A stretch of DNA of 64,000 nt from JAGPUQ01 sp050250395. GTDB taxonomy: Bacteria > Pseudomonadota > Gammaproteobacteria > Pseudomonadales > Porticoccaceae. The stretch spans positions 1 to 64,000 of the forward strand of contig JBFWOQ010000005.1 in the NCBI GenBank assembly GCA_050250395.1, read 5' to 3'. A model generated the notes under the pieces. The model saw nothing but the letters and a program-made list of their open reading frames with translations. It was not told the origin of the DNA and did no database searches. Below, one piece after another: positions 16,102 to 25,767 of this stretch (its first letter is position 1; every line of letters begins with the position of its first letter). The position numbers and the translations under genes are program-made.

Positions 16102-18534
16102 CTAGAAAGTCTGCCCAAAAGAAAACTGGAAAAATTCCTCTTCGTCAGTCGACTGGGCATTGAGCAGCTTCGCGAAACTCAACTGGATGGGACCAAATCC
16201 GCTCAGCCAGATGCCGCTCAGTCCGGTTGAATAGCGCAAGTCACCCACGTTTGGCGCAGAGCAGTCCACCTGCCCCTTGCCGCAATTGGTGTCGAAGATG
16301 TTGCCCGCATCCAGAAACAGCGCCAGCTGTATATTGCGACGATCCTTCAGGAAAGGAACCGGAAACAGCACTTCGGCGCTGCCATTGATATCGACGTTGC
16401 CGCCCAACGCATCGCTTTCGCTGAGCGTTGGAAACACCGGAGTATCCTCTGGACCCAGGGTATTGCGCTTGATCCCGCGCACCGAGTCAAATCCGCCGCC
16501 GAAGTAATTCTTGAAAAATGGCAGATCCTGCGTATTGCCGTAGCCGTCGCCGTAACCCAGCTGTTGGCGCAGGTGAAATGTCAAATCACCCGACAGTGGG
16601 CGATAGTAATGCCCGGTATAGGTAAGACGGTAGAACTCCAGGTCGCTGCCAGGGACTGTCAACTCGAACCGGATGCGATTCGAGGCGCCGCGGGTAGGCA
16701 ATTGGCCACGATTCAAGTCCGATTCGCTCCAGTTGAAATTGGTGGTCAGCATATTGAACTGATCGCCATTTTCGTGGATGAATTCGAGCAGCTCAAAGGT
16801 GGAAAGAATGCCTGGCTTCAACTTGAGGGACTCCACGCCAAAGCCCAGGCCGATACGGCCGGTATCCGAATAGGGATAACTGAAGTTGGTATTCGCGGTA
16901 TAGCTGTCGGTGGAATAGGAACTCAGGTTCAGCTCCTCATAATCGGTCTGGGTCACTGCCAGAGAGTAGCCGACACTGATGCCATCCTTGGTGAAATAGG
17001 GGTCGGCGTAATTGAGCGACGCCATTTTGCGGTATTCGCTGGTGCTGACGCCGAAGCCAACCGTGTTCCCCGACCCCAGGAAATTATTTTCCTGAATGTT
17101 GGCGCCGAGAATGATGCCGGCGCCCTGGGCAAGACCAAGACTCGCGCCGATGCTGCCCGATGGTTGCTCTTCCACGGTATAGAACACGTCCACCTGGTCG
17201 CTCGTGCCGGGAACCTCGCGCGTTTCGATGTCCACCTTCTTGAAGATCCCCAACCGCTCTAGACGGACCTTCGAGTGCTCGATCAGGTCCGTCGATGCCG
17301 AAGCACCTTCCATCTGTCGCATCTCCCGACGCAGGACTTCGTCGGCCGTCTTGGTATTGCCGCGAAACTCCACCCGCCGAACATAGGCACGGTCGCCCGG
17401 CGTAACGACGAACGTCACCTTGGTGGTTTTATCTTTCTCGTCAATTTCGGGGAAACCCTCCACTTTCGCAAAGGTGTAGCCCTCGGCACCCAGTCGCTTG
17501 GACAGCAGCTCGCTGGTCGCCGTCATCAGCGCCTGGGAAAAGACGGCGTCCTTTTTCATCACGACCAGTTGCCGGAGGTCCTCCTCTGGCAGTATCAGTT
17601 CTCCGCTGAGCTCCACATCCCCCACTTTGTAGACATCGCCTTCGGAGATGTTGACGGCGATGAACACGGCATCCTTCTGCGGGCTGATCGACACCTGGGT
17701 TGAAGTGACAGCGAAGCGCAGGTAGCCGCGGTCGCGATACCAGCTCTCCAGTCGCTCAAGGTCACCGGACAGTTTCTCGCGCGAATACTTGTCGTCGCTG
17801 CTCAACCAGGAAAACCAGCCGGTCGTCTTGAGCTCGAACATCTTGAGCAGGATGGCTTCGTCAAAACTGTGATTGCCCACGATATTGATGTGCTTGATGG
17901 TCGCAACCTTTCCCTCGGAAATGGTGAGATCGATGCGCACCCGGTTGCGGGGTAGATCAAGCGCTTCGGCACTCACGGTGGCGCCATAGCGTCCCTGCGC
18001 GACATATTGACGCCGCAACTCCTGTCCCATGCCCTCCAGCACGGTCTTCTTGAAAATCTGCCCCTCCGCCAAACCGGCGTCACGCAGGGCTTTCAACAGT
18101 TGGTCCGACTCGATGGACTTGTTACCTTCGATTTTGATCTCGGCAATGGCAGGACGCTCCACCACCCGCACGACCAGCACATTGCCGTCGCGCACGATTC
18201 GTATATCCTCGAAGTATCCGGTCCGAAACAGGGTTTGCACCGCAGCGCCGATTCCCGCGTCATCGATCAGGTCGCCGGCACTTACCGGCAATGAGGCGAA
18301 CACGGTGCCCGCGGAGACCCGCTGCAAGCCCTCGATGCGCACATCCTCGATCTGGAACACCGTGGCAAGGGTCAGTCCGGGGACCAACAGCAGCAACGCG
18401 CCGAGCGCGCTCGCGCGGCGCCGGATCCTGGCCAGGCTACGCCTCACTAGTGGTTTGATGATCGGTAACTCCAGGCACGAGAGCACGGATTCGGGAGGTG
18501 TGGAGGCAGAGGGCACCCACCGGGCGGATCGCAT
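16102..18534 (-). CDS. bamA: Outer-membrane protein assembly factor BamA
   Basis: The 810-residue core of the Bam complex, inserting beta-barrel proteins into the outer membrane. A long N-terminal leader (about 1-57) contains the signal peptide; five POTRA domains follow (about 60-460), then a 16-stranded barrel. The loop-6 motif appears as VRGIKR, and the last residue is the expected terminal Phe. The ATG at 18534 abuts the rseP stop; a GTG some 30 codons later (18444) would give a more ordinary signal peptide and is a real alternative. The 3' end adjoins the dispersed repeat. Confidence 0.95.
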   Translation of the reverse strand: MRSARWVPSASTPPESVLSCLELPIIKPLVRRSLARIRRRASALGALLLLVPGLTLATVFQIEDVRIEGLQRVSAGTVFASLPVSAGDLIDDAGIGAAVQTLFRTGYFEDIRIVRDGNVLVVRVVERPAIAEIKIEGNKSIESDQLLKALRDAGLAEGQIFKKTVLEGMGQELRRQYVAQGRYGATVSAEALDLPRNRVRIDLTISEGKVATIKHINIVGNHSFDEAILLKMFELKTTGWFSWLSSDDKYSREKLSGDLERLESWYRDRGYLRFAVTSTQVSISPQKDAVFIAVNISEGDVYKVGDVELSGELILPEEDLRQLVVMKKDAVFSQALMTATSELLSKRLGAEGYTFAKVEGFPEIDEKDKTTKVTFVVTPGDRAYVRRVEFRGNTKTADEVLRREMRQMEGASASTDLIEHSKVRLERLGIFKKVDIETREVPGTSDQVDVFYTVEEQPSGSIGASLGLAQGAGIILGANIQENNFLGSGNTVGFGVSTSEYRKMASLNYADPYFTKDGISVGYSLAVTQTDYEELNLSSYSTDSYTANTNFSYPYSDTGRIGLGFGVESLKLKPGILSTFELLEFIHENGDQFNMLTTNFNWSESDLNRGQLPTRGASNRIRFELTVPGSDLEFYRLTYTGHYYRPLSGDLTFHLRQQLGYGDGYGNTQDLPFFKNYFGGGFDSVRGIKRNTLGPEDTPVFPTLSESDALGGNVDINGSAEVLFPVPFLKDRRNIQLALFLDAGNIFDTNCGKGQVDCSAPNVGDLRYSTGLSGIWLSGFGPIQLSFAKLLNAQSTDEEEFFQFSFGQTF

Positions 18535-19887
18535 TCAAAAGCGCGAAACGTCATTGTATAAAGCCAGCAACATCAAACCTATCACCAGGGAGAGGCCGAT
18601 ACGGTATCCGGCCTCCTGTATGCGTTCCGAAAGCGGCCGTCCCCGCAGGGCCTCCAGCGCGTAATACGCGAGGTGCCCACCGTCCAGCACCGGGATTGGC
18701 AGCAGATTGAGCACCCCGAAGCTGACGCTGAGCAGCGCCATGAATTGCAGCAGCGGCACCAGGCCATACTGCGCGGAAGCGCCGGCCACTTTAGCAATGG
18801 TGATGGGTCCGCTCAAGTGCCGTACCGAGACATCACCCGCTATCATCTTGCGCACCGAATCCAGGATCATCGCGGCGGTGTCCCAGGTCGCGGTAACGCT
18901 CCGGGTGAAAGCGGCCACCGGACCGTAACGCTGTTCGCGTCGATATTCCTCGGGCCACTCGACGCCAGTGGGCGCGACGCCGACCTGACCGAAGGTCTTG
19001 CCGCCCGCGGTCACCAGCTTGGGCGTCACGCGCAGCTCGGCGTGCGCGCCGGCCCGCTCAACCACCAACGCGATGGTCTGTCCGGGACGCGCCCGTACAT
19101 ACTCGACCCACTGCGCCCAGTCGGCGATGGCGATGTCATCCGCCGTGAGGATGCGATCGCCGGCTTGTACTCCTGCCTGGGCCGCCGGACTCCCGGATTC
19201 CACCGTCGCCACCACGGCCGGGATTGGCGGACGATAGAGCTCTATGCCGATGTCGCCGATGGGGTCGGGCGCAGCGGGATCGAGATCCCAGCGCGCGAGC
19301 TGGGCCGTCACCTCGCGCTCATCCGTGGTGCCGCGAGTGACCACCCGGAAGTGGATGGGTCCGCTGTCGCCCAGCCGCCGCACCAGCATTTCACTCAATG
19401 CCTGCACGGTCGGCGTCGCCGCACCGTCCACCGCCAGAATCTCCTCGCCCGCCGCGAGGCCGGCGACCGCAGCGATCGAGCCGGGCTTCACCTCGGCCAC
19501 TACCGGGGCGATGCCCTGGACGCCGAGTACGAACACGACCCAGTACGCCGCCACCGCAAGCACGAAATTGGCAAGCGGTCCCGCGGCGACCGTGGCGATA
19601 CGTTGGCCCACCGACTTGCGGTTGAAGGCATGCTCGCGGTCGCGCTCCGCGACGTCGCCCTCGCGCTCGTCCAGCATCTTGACGTAGCCACCCAAAGGCA
19701 GCGCGGCAACCACGAACTCGGTGCCGCTGCGGTCATGCCAGCGCACCAGCGCCGGGCCGAAGCCGATCGAAAACCGCAAGACCCGGATACCGCAACGGCG
19801 CGCCACCCAGAAATGGCCGTATTCGTGGAAGGTGATCAACACACCCAACACCAGAAAAAAATAAAATACCTGCTGCACCACTGCCAC
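18535..19887 (-). CDS. rseP: Site-2 protease RseP
   Basis: A 450-residue inner-membrane zinc metalloprotease that completes cleavage of anti-sigma-E RseA, linking outer-membrane folding stress to sigma-E. The HExxH motif is FHEYGH (about residues 20-25) in the first transmembrane helix; two PDZ domains occupy the centre (about 115-320) and the LDGGH third-ligand motif is near residue 395. Starts with GTG, three bases after dxr. Its place beside bamA and skp is functionally coherent. Confidence 0.95.
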   Translation of the reverse strand: MAVVQQVFYFFLVLGVLITFHEYGHFWVARRCGIRVLRFSIGFGPALVRWHDRSGTEFVVAALPLGGYVKMLDEREGDVAERDREHAFNRKSVGQRIATVAAGPLANFVLAVAAYWVVFVLGVQGIAPVVAEVKPGSIAAVAGLAAGEEILAVDGAATPTVQALSEMLVRRLGDSGPIHFRVVTRGTTDEREVTAQLARWDLDPAAPDPIGDIGIELYRPPIPAVVATVESGSPAAQAGVQAGDRILTADDIAIADWAQWVEYVRARPGQTIALVVERAGAHAELRVTPKLVTAGGKTFGQVGVAPTGVEWPEEYRREQRYGPVAAFTRSVTATWDTAAMILDSVRKMIAGDVSVRHLSGPITIAKVAGASAQYGLVPLLQFMALLSVSFGVLNLLPIPVLDGGHLAYYALEALRGRPLSERIQEAGYRIGLSLVIGLMLLALYNDVSRF

Positions 19888-19890
19888 CGG

Positions 19891-21060
19891 TCAACTCCCA
19901 GCTACATAGCGTTCGATAAACCCGCGCGCCTGTTGGCGGGCGCGGGCATCACTGCCTAGGACGGCGTCGATGCAGTCCGGTTCCACCCCACACCAACGCT
20001 GCATCACCTGGTCCACCACAACGGCGATCCGCGTGAAGCCCAACTTCCCGGCGAGGAAGGCCGCGACCGCTTCTTCGTTGGCCGCATTGAGCGCGGCCGG
20101 AGCATCGCCCATGACTGCCGCTGCCGCGTGCGCCAGACGGAGGCAGGGAAAGCGCCGCGGGTCCGGCGCGGAAAATTGCAGCTGCGCTACGGCTGTGAGA
20201 TCGAGTCGCGCAACACCGGACTCAATCCGCTCCGGCCATCCCAGCGCATGCGCAATGGGCGTACGCATATCCGGGTTACCCAATTGCGCGAGCACCGAGC
20301 CGTCCGCGTACTCTACCAGCGAATGCACAATGCTCTGGGGATGGATAAGAATTTCGATCCGCTCTGGCCCCACGCCAAACAACCAGCAGGCTTCGATCAG
20401 CTCCAGTCCCTTGTTCATCATGGTGGCGGAGTCGACGGAGATCTTGCGGCCCATGCGCCAATTTGGGTGAGCACAGGCCTCATCCGGAGTGGCGCGTTCG
20501 AGGTCGTCGAGTGGCGCCGTGCGAAACGGTCCCCCGGATGCCGACAGCATCAGTCGTCGCACACCACCCCGGCCCACATCGGCCGGCGGCAGGCATTGGA
20601 AAATCGCATTGTGCTCGCTATCGAGGGGCAGCAAGGTGGCACCGCCGCGCGCTACTTCCGCCATGAACAGGCGCCCCGCCATTACCAGGGCCTCCTTGTT
20701 GGCGAGCAACAGGCGCTTGCCCGCGCGGGCCGCGGCCAGCGTCGGCAACAATCCCGCTGCACCGACGATGGCCGCAATCACGGTATCGGCACGCTCGTGC
20801 CGGGCGACGGCATCCAGGCCTTCGGGACCTGTCGCGATGCGAGTCGTCGCAGGCACGCGGGCGCGCAACCGCTGCGCCGCTGCCGCAGTGGGCACCGCCA
20901 CCAACTCGGGCGCGAACCGCCGGCACTGATCCGCCAGCACATCGAGTCGCTGATAACCGCTCAACGCGATGATCCGAAAGCGCTCGGGATGGCGTGCGAT
21001 CACATCCAGCGCGCTGGCTCCGATGGAGCCCGTCGAGCCCAAAATGGAGACACCCTGCAT
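19891..21060 (-). CDS. dxr: 1-deoxy-D-xylulose-5-phosphate reductoisomerase
   Basis: A 389-residue NADPH- and metal-dependent enzyme making MEP, the first committed step of non-mevalonate isoprenoid synthesis. It shows the NADPH-binding GSTGSIG loop at residues 8-14, the LANKEALV and PLDSEHNA metal-site segments, and the SASGGPFR flexible loop. The start MQGVSILGSTGSIG is fixed by homology; the frame continues upstream through cdsA DNA without meaning. uppS, acting later in the same pathway, lies two genes upstream. Confidence 0.96.
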   Translation of the reverse strand: MQGVSILGSTGSIGASALDVIARHPERFRIIALSGYQRLDVLADQCRRFAPELVAVPTAAAAQRLRARVPATTRIATGPEGLDAVARHERADTVIAAIVGAAGLLPTLAAARAGKRLLLANKEALVMAGRLFMAEVARGGATLLPLDSEHNAIFQCLPPADVGRGGVRRLMLSASGGPFRTAPLDDLERATPDEACAHPNWRMGRKISVDSATMMNKGLELIEACWLFGVGPERIEILIHPQSIVHSLVEYADGSVLAQLGNPDMRTPIAHALGWPERIESGVARLDLTAVAQLQFSAPDPRRFPCLRLAHAAAAVMGDAPAALNAANEEAVAAFLAGKLGFTRIAVVVDQVMQRWCGVEPDCIDAVLGSDARARQQARGFIERYVAGS

Positions 21061-21077
21061 CGCCGCCCGACCTGTAC

Positions 21078-21905
21078 TCAACCGGGCGCTGCCCGCGCAA
21101 AACCCAGCGCCATCATACCGAGCACAAATACCGGCAACGCGGCCGCCAGGCTGTCCACGCGATCCAGCACGCCGCCGTGACCGGGCAATACCGTTCCACT
21201 GTCCTTCACCCCGCGGGCGCGCTTGATCATGCTCTCCCCCAGATCCCCCAGCACCCCGGCAAAACTGGTCGCCACCATCAGCGCCAGCCACCAGAACCAG
21301 TCCTGGCCCGCGACGCCGAGCCAGCGCGCCGCGGCTGCGCCAACCAGCAGCGCCAGCAACAAGCCGCACAACACACCCTCCCAGGTCTTGCCGGGACTTA
21401 CGGCCGGCGCCAGGCGATGGCGACCGAGGGCGCGCCCACCGACGAACGCACCGATATCGGCGCTGGCGACCACTCCCACCACCAGCGCCAACCAGCCGGC
21501 ACCATGCGAACGGCCGAGCAGCCAGTAGAGTGCGATCCAGGCCGGCAGCAACACCATCAGTCCCATCGACAAGGCCACCGGGCGGTTATCCCACTGGCGC
21601 GCGCTATCGGGATAATCGAGCACCCAGAACAGCACGAGCAGCCACCAGCCCGCGGCAACCACCAGCACCGCGATCGGCGGCCCCAGGGCGCCCCAATGAT
21701 AGGCCGCCATGGCGGCGGCCATCACCCCGACGTACAACAGTTGCTTGGGCAGGGATTCGAGACCGGCGAGACGACTCCACTCCCACGCGCCCAGCAGGAT
21801 CACCACCCCGATGACCGCCACGAAGGCCATCGCCGGCAACGAAAGTAGCAATCCCGCAAAGGCGATGATGAGAATGAGACCGGTGATTACCCGCTGCTTG
21901 AGCAC
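21078..21905 (-). CDS. cdsA: Phosphatidate cytidylyltransferase
   Basis: A 275-residue polytopic inner-membrane enzyme that makes CDP-diacylglycerol from phosphatidate and CTP. Seven or eight hydrophobic segments are evident. The C-terminal CDS signature is present (SFAGVLGDLGESMIKRARG and the following Lys-Asp-Ser-Gly / HGGxLDRxDS stretch). It begins with GTG at 21905, overlapping the end of uppS by 19 bases. Confidence 0.95.
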   Translation of the reverse strand: MLKQRVITGLILIIAFAGLLLSLPAMAFVAVIGVVILLGAWEWSRLAGLESLPKQLLYVGVMAAAMAAYHWGALGPPIAVLVVAAGWWLLVLFWVLDYPDSARQWDNRPVALSMGLMVLLPAWIALYWLLGRSHGAGWLALVVGVVASADIGAFVGGRALGRHRLAPAVSPGKTWEGVLCGLLLALLVGAAAARWLGVAGQDWFWWLALMVATSFAGVLGDLGESMIKRARGVKDSGTVLPGHGGVLDRVDSLAAALPVFVLGMMALGFARAAPG

Positions 21906-22657
21906 TTGGTCTCCAGCGCCAGCACCTGGCCGGCCGTGCGCCCGAAACGGCGCAGCCGCCGATGATATTCGTCCACCGCACGGCTGAAATGCACGCTATC
22001 GAAATCGGGCCAGTAGCAGTCCGCGAAATAAAGTTCACTGTAGGCGAGCTGCCACAGCAGAAAATTACTCAGTCGCTGCTCGCCCGCGGTGCGGATGCAC
22101 AAATCGGGTGGCGGTACATCGGCAAGGCACAGACGGCGTTCGAGCGCGGCCTCGTCGATATCGGCGGGTGACAATTCCCCGGCCTGGACCTGCTCCGCGA
22201 GCGTCCGCGCCGCACGGGCGATATCCCAGCGACCGCCGTAATCAACGGCCAGATTGAGCTGCAAACGACCGCCGGCGGTTGCCGCCTCCACCCGATCGAT
22301 ACGCCGAATAAGGCGGGCACTAAAGCGGTCCCGCGCGCCCACGACGCGCAGCCGCACATCCCGGCGCACCAGCTCGCGCTGTTCTCTTCTCAGGTAATTG
22401 GCAAACAGCGCCATGAGGCCACTGACCTCCTCCGCCGGACGCTGCCAGTTCTCGCTGCTGAAGGCGAACAGGGTAACGGTCGCCACGCCATGGGCCTGAC
22501 AACTGTCCAGCACATCGCGGACCCGCTCCACGCCGGCGCGATGCCCGCCGATGCTATGGAGACCGCGAGTGTTGGCCCAGCGGCTGTTGCCATCCATGAT
22601 GATCGCCACATGTCGCAGCGGGTGGCCGTTCGGACCCTGGCCTTCGGCCTCTATCAT
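21887..22657 (-). CDS. uppS: Undecaprenyl pyrophosphate synthase
   Basis: A 256-residue cis-prenyltransferase that extends farnesyl-PP to C55, the carrier for peptidoglycan and O-antigen. The signature HVAIIMDGNSRWA is at the start (with Ser where E. coli has Gly), and FAFSSENW and the RTAGEQRLSNFLLWQ region are conserved. ATG at 22657 is chosen; GTG at 22666 would add three residues. It follows frr closely and overlaps cdsA. Confidence 0.95.
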   Translation of the reverse strand: MIEAEGQGPNGHPLRHVAIIMDGNSRWANTRGLHSIGGHRAGVERVRDVLDSCQAHGVATVTLFAFSSENWQRPAEEVSGLMALFANYLRREQRELVRRDVRLRVVGARDRFSARLIRRIDRVEAATAGGRLQLNLAVDYGGRWDIARAARTLAEQVQAGELSPADIDEAALERRLCLADVPPPDLCIRTAGEQRLSNFLLWQLAYSELYFADCYWPDFDSVHFSRAVDEYHRRLRRFGRTAGQVLALETKCSSSG

Positions 22658-22673
22658 GGCTTTCACCCGGGGG

Positions 22674-23231
22674 TCAGATTTCCATCAGATCTTTTTCTTT
22701 TTCAACCAGCAGCAGATCGATCCTGGCGATATGGCGATCCGTTATCCGCTGGATGTCTTCCTGCGCACGGCGCTCGTCGTCCTCGCCGATCTCCTTGGCT
22801 TTCAGCAATTCGCGGATATCGGCCAGCACATCGCGCCGGATATTGCGCACCGATACCCGGGCGTGCTCGGCCTCGGCCTTGGCCTGCCGGATAAGACCCT
22901 TGCGGGTATCTTCGGTAAGCGCCGGCATCGGGACCCGGATGACATCGCCGGCGGTGACCGGATTGAGGCCCAGCCCGGAATTGATGATGGCGCGCTCGAT
23001 ATCACGCACCATCTGCTTTTCCCAGGGCGTGATCGACAGCATCCGGGCATCGGCGACGGTGACGTTCGCGACCTGCCGCAGCGGCGTCGAGTTGCCGTAA
23101 TAATCGACCATGACACCCTCGAGAATCCCGGGGTGCGCGCGCCCGGTGCGCAGTCTGCCCAAGGTGGCGGCCAGGGCTTCGAGCGTCCTTTCCATCCGCT
23201 CGCCGGCGTCGGTCTTCAGTTCTTCGATCAC
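22674..23231 (-). CDS. frr: Ribosome recycling factor
   Basis: A 185-residue tRNA-shaped factor that, with EF-G, splits post-termination ribosomes. The sequence spans the two-domain family length with the central PVTAGDVIRVPMPALTEDTRK stretch split across the hinge. It starts with GTG at 23231, whose bases overlap the pyrH TGA (GTGA), and has a GGGAGAG ribosome-binding site inside the pyrH 3' end. Confidence 0.96.
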   Translation of the reverse strand: MIEELKTDAGERMERTLEALAATLGRLRTGRAHPGILEGVMVDYYGNSTPLRQVANVTVADARMLSITPWEKQMVRDIERAIINSGLGLNPVTAGDVIRVPMPALTEDTRKGLIRQAKAEAEHARVSVRNIRRDVLADIRELLKAKEIGEDDERRAQEDIQRITDRHIARIDLLLVEKEKDLMEI

Positions 23232-23965
23232 TCTTCACTCTCCCCGATCAGCGTGCCGTCACTGCCACCCAGGGCAATCCGCAACAAAGCGCCAGGCTTC
23301 GACATCCGGAACACCCGTACCGGCATCCGGTTATCCCGGCACAGACAGATGGCCGTGAGATCCATCACACCCAGCTTGCGCTCCAGCACCTGGTCATAGG
23401 TGAGGTGCCGATAGAGAAGGGCCTGAGTATCCTGCACGGGATCCGCGGAGTAGACGCCATCCACCTTGGTCGCCTTGAGCACCACATCGGCGTCCACTTC
23501 GATGGCGCGGAGACAGGCCGCCGAGTCCGTGGTGAAAAACGGGTTGCCGGTGCCCGCGGCAAACAGCACCACTTCGCCCGCCGCCAGATCGCCGATCGCC
23601 CGCCGCCGTTCATAGTGCTCCACGACGCCGGGGATGGCGAGTGCCGACATGACCCGTGTCGACACGCCATGGCGTTCGAGGGCGTCACGCAGTGCGAGCG
23701 CGTTCATCACGGTCGCGAGCATGCCCATGTGATCACCGGTAACCCGGTCCATCCCCGCCGCCGCCAGGGCGGCGCCGCGAAACAGGTTACCGCCACCAGG
23801 CACCAGGCCCACCTGCACGCCGATCGCGACCAACTGCGCGACATCGCGCGCGGTACGGTCAAGCACGTCGGGATCGAGCCCGAATTCCGCGTCGCCGACC
23901 AGCTCCTCGCCGCTGAGCTTGAGGAGGATACGGCCGTACCTGGGATTGCCGGACGCTGTACTCAC
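23228..23965 (-). CDS. pyrH: UMP kinase
   Basis: A 245-residue hexameric amino-acid-kinase-fold enzyme converting UMP to UDP. The ILLKLSGE N-terminus, GGGNLFRG and the TGNPFFTTDSAA nucleotide region are diagnostic. Start is a GTG at 23965; the frame is open far upstream into tsf but without homology. It sits 31 bases after tsf and overlaps frr. Confidence 0.95.
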   Translation of the reverse strand: MSTASGNPRYGRILLKLSGEELVGDAEFGLDPDVLDRTARDVAQLVAIGVQVGLVPGGGNLFRGAALAAAGMDRVTGDHMGMLATVMNALALRDALERHGVSTRVMSALAIPGVVEHYERRRAIGDLAAGEVVLFAAGTGNPFFTTDSAACLRAIEVDADVVLKATKVDGVYSADPVQDTQALLYRHLTYDQVLERKLGVMDLTAICLCRDNRMPVRVFRMSKPGALLRIALGGSDGTLIGESEE

Positions 23966-23996
23966 AAATTGGCTCGGGACCGTCGGTGTGGGCAAC

Positions 23997-24863
23997 TCAG
24001 CGCGAAGCCTGCACCTGGGCGGCCACTTCGGCGGCGAAATCGGTGGTTTCGACCTGAATGCCTTCACCCACCTCATAGCGCACGAAGCCGACGATGTCGG
24101 CACCGGCGTTCTTCAGCAGCTTGCCGACCGTCAATTCGGGATCCTTTACAAAGGGCTGTTCGACCAGGCTCGACTCCGCCAGAAATTTGTTCACGCGCCC
24201 GGCGATCATTTTCTGCACGATCTCTTCCGGCTTGCCGCTCTCGCGCGCCTGGGCGGCGTAAATTTCGCGCTCCTTGGCGATAAGCTCGACCGGCATCTGC
24301 TCGGGCTTGGCTACCTGCGGATTGACGGCCGCCACATGCATCGCAATGTCGCGGGCCAGTTCGCGCGAACCACCGGTGAGCCCTACCAGTACGCCAATAC
24401 GGTTGTTGCTGTGGACATAGTCGCCCACCACCGCCGCTTCGAGTACCCGCGCGCGGCGCGCGCCGATGTTTTCGCCGATTTTCTGCACCAGCGCCTGCCG
24501 TGCGTCTTCCAGCTCACCCAGCATGATCGCCGCGAGATCCTCGGACCGCTCGGCAAATACCCGGTCCGCCACGCGGGCGACAAAACCGAGAAAATTCTCG
24601 TCGCGCGCCACGAAATCGGTTTCCGAATTCACCTCCACCAACACGCCATAGCTGCCATCCGCCGCTATCCGCGCGGCGACGACGCCATCCGCCGCCGTAC
24701 GGCTGGCTTTTTTCGCGGCCTTCATGCCACTCGATTTGCGTAGATTTTCAATCGCAGCTTCGATGTCGCCAGCAGCCTCCTGAAGCGCTTTCTTGCACTC
24801 CATCATGGGAAGTCCGGTGCGTTCACGAAGGTCTTTCACCAGCGCTGCGCTGATTGTCGTCAT
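23997..24863 (-). CDS. tsf: Translation elongation factor Ts
   Basis: A 288-residue guanine-nucleotide exchange factor for EF-Tu. N-terminal UBA-like domain (VKDLRERTGLPMMECKKAL), the TDFVARD motif around residue 80 that contacts EF-Tu, and the repeated core subdomains are present. ATG at 24863 has a GGAGA ribosome-binding site. It is downstream of rpsB with a hairpin in the 143-base gap. Confidence 0.96.
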   Translation of the reverse strand: MTTISAALVKDLRERTGLPMMECKKALQEAAGDIEAAIENLRKSSGMKAAKKASRTAADGVVAARIAADGSYGVLVEVNSETDFVARDENFLGFVARVADRVFAERSEDLAAIMLGELEDARQALVQKIGENIGARRARVLEAAVVGDYVHSNNRIGVLVGLTGGSRELARDIAMHVAAVNPQVAKPEQMPVELIAKEREIYAAQARESGKPEEIVQKMIAGRVNKFLAESSLVEQPFVKDPELTVGKLLKNAGADIVGFVRYEVGEGIQVETTDFAAEVAAQVQASR

Positions 24864-24975
24864 GGTGTCGTCTCCATATCCCCGCAGGGAATTTATCCAC
24901 ACTCTCGATCAAATTCGAGCCGGTGGCGGCACGGCCTCAACCGCGCGCCCCGACCAGGTGAGCCAACCAGCCCCC

Positions 24976-24996
24976 CAACCCCGACCTCGGGGGTTG
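24976..24996 (-). promoter_or_regulatory. Hairpin between rpsB and tsf
   Basis: CAACCCC and GGGGTTG form a seven-pair stem with a seven-base loop, only ten bases after the rpsB stop. There is no run of T downstream, so it is at most a partial terminator/attenuator or mRNA-stabilising element that would let tsf and rpsB differ in output. Confidence 0.5.
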
Positions 24997-25005
24997 ACGC
25001 TGTGG

Positions 25006-25767
25006 TCAGCTGTCGCCCGCCCCGGATTCGATCGGGCCCGGCTCCAGCACTTCGACGAACTCGTCCCGCGCCGCGCCGGGAGAGGCTACCGCCCGGCCCA
25101 GCAGTACCGCATTGGCAACCGCTTCGGCATAAAGCTTGATTGCGCGGATGGCATCGTCGTTACCGGGAATCACCACATCAACCCCATCCGGGTCGCTGTT
25201 GGTATCCACCACGCCGATCACCGGGATGCCCAGCTTGTTGGCCTCCTGAACCGCGATGCGTTCGTGATCGACATCGATCACGAACAGCGCATCCGGCAGA
25301 CCACCCATGTCCTTGATGCCGCCGATCGAGCGCTCAAGCTTCTCCATCATGCGCGTACGGTTCAGCGCTTCTTTTTTCGTGAGCTTGTCGAAAGTGCCAT
25401 CGTCGCGCTGCTGTTCCAGTTCGCGGTAATGACGAATCGACGTCCGTATCGTCTTGTAGTTGGTGAGCATGCCGCCCAGCCAGCGGTGACTGACATAGGG
25501 CATGCCACAGCGCTCGGCCTGCTCCTTGATCAGCTTTTGCGCGGCGCGCTTGGTGCCGACAAAAACGATTTTGTTGCCGCGCGCGGCGATCTGGCGCACC
25601 TGCTCCAGAGCCGCGTTGAACGCGGGTACCGTGTGTTCGAGATTGATGATGTGTATCTTGTTGCGCGCGCCAAAGATGTAAGGGCGCATCTTGGGATTCC
25701 AGTAGCGGGTCTGGTGGCCGAAGTGGACACCGGCCTGCAACATGTCTCGCATGCTGACAGTGGTCAT
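25006..25767 (-). CDS. rpsB: 30S ribosomal protein S2
   Basis: A 253-residue small-subunit protein. Start MTTVSMRDMLQAGVHFGH and the HRWLGGMLTN and VIDVDHERIAVQEA segments are family hallmarks. ATG at 25767 has a GAGGA ribosome-binding site. It heads the long minus-strand cluster; in gammaproteobacteria S2 represses its own operon through the leader. Confidence 0.97.
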   Translation of the reverse strand: MTTVSMRDMLQAGVHFGHQTRYWNPKMRPYIFGARNKIHIINLEHTVPAFNAALEQVRQIAARGNKIVFVGTKRAAQKLIKEQAERCGMPYVSHRWLGGMLTNYKTIRTSIRHYRELEQQRDDGTFDKLTKKEALNRTRMMEKLERSIGGIKDMGGLPDALFVIDVDHERIAVQEANKLGIPVIGVVDTNSDPDGVDVVIPGNDDAIRAIKLYAEAVANAVLLGRAVASPGAARDEFVEVLEPGPIESGAGDS

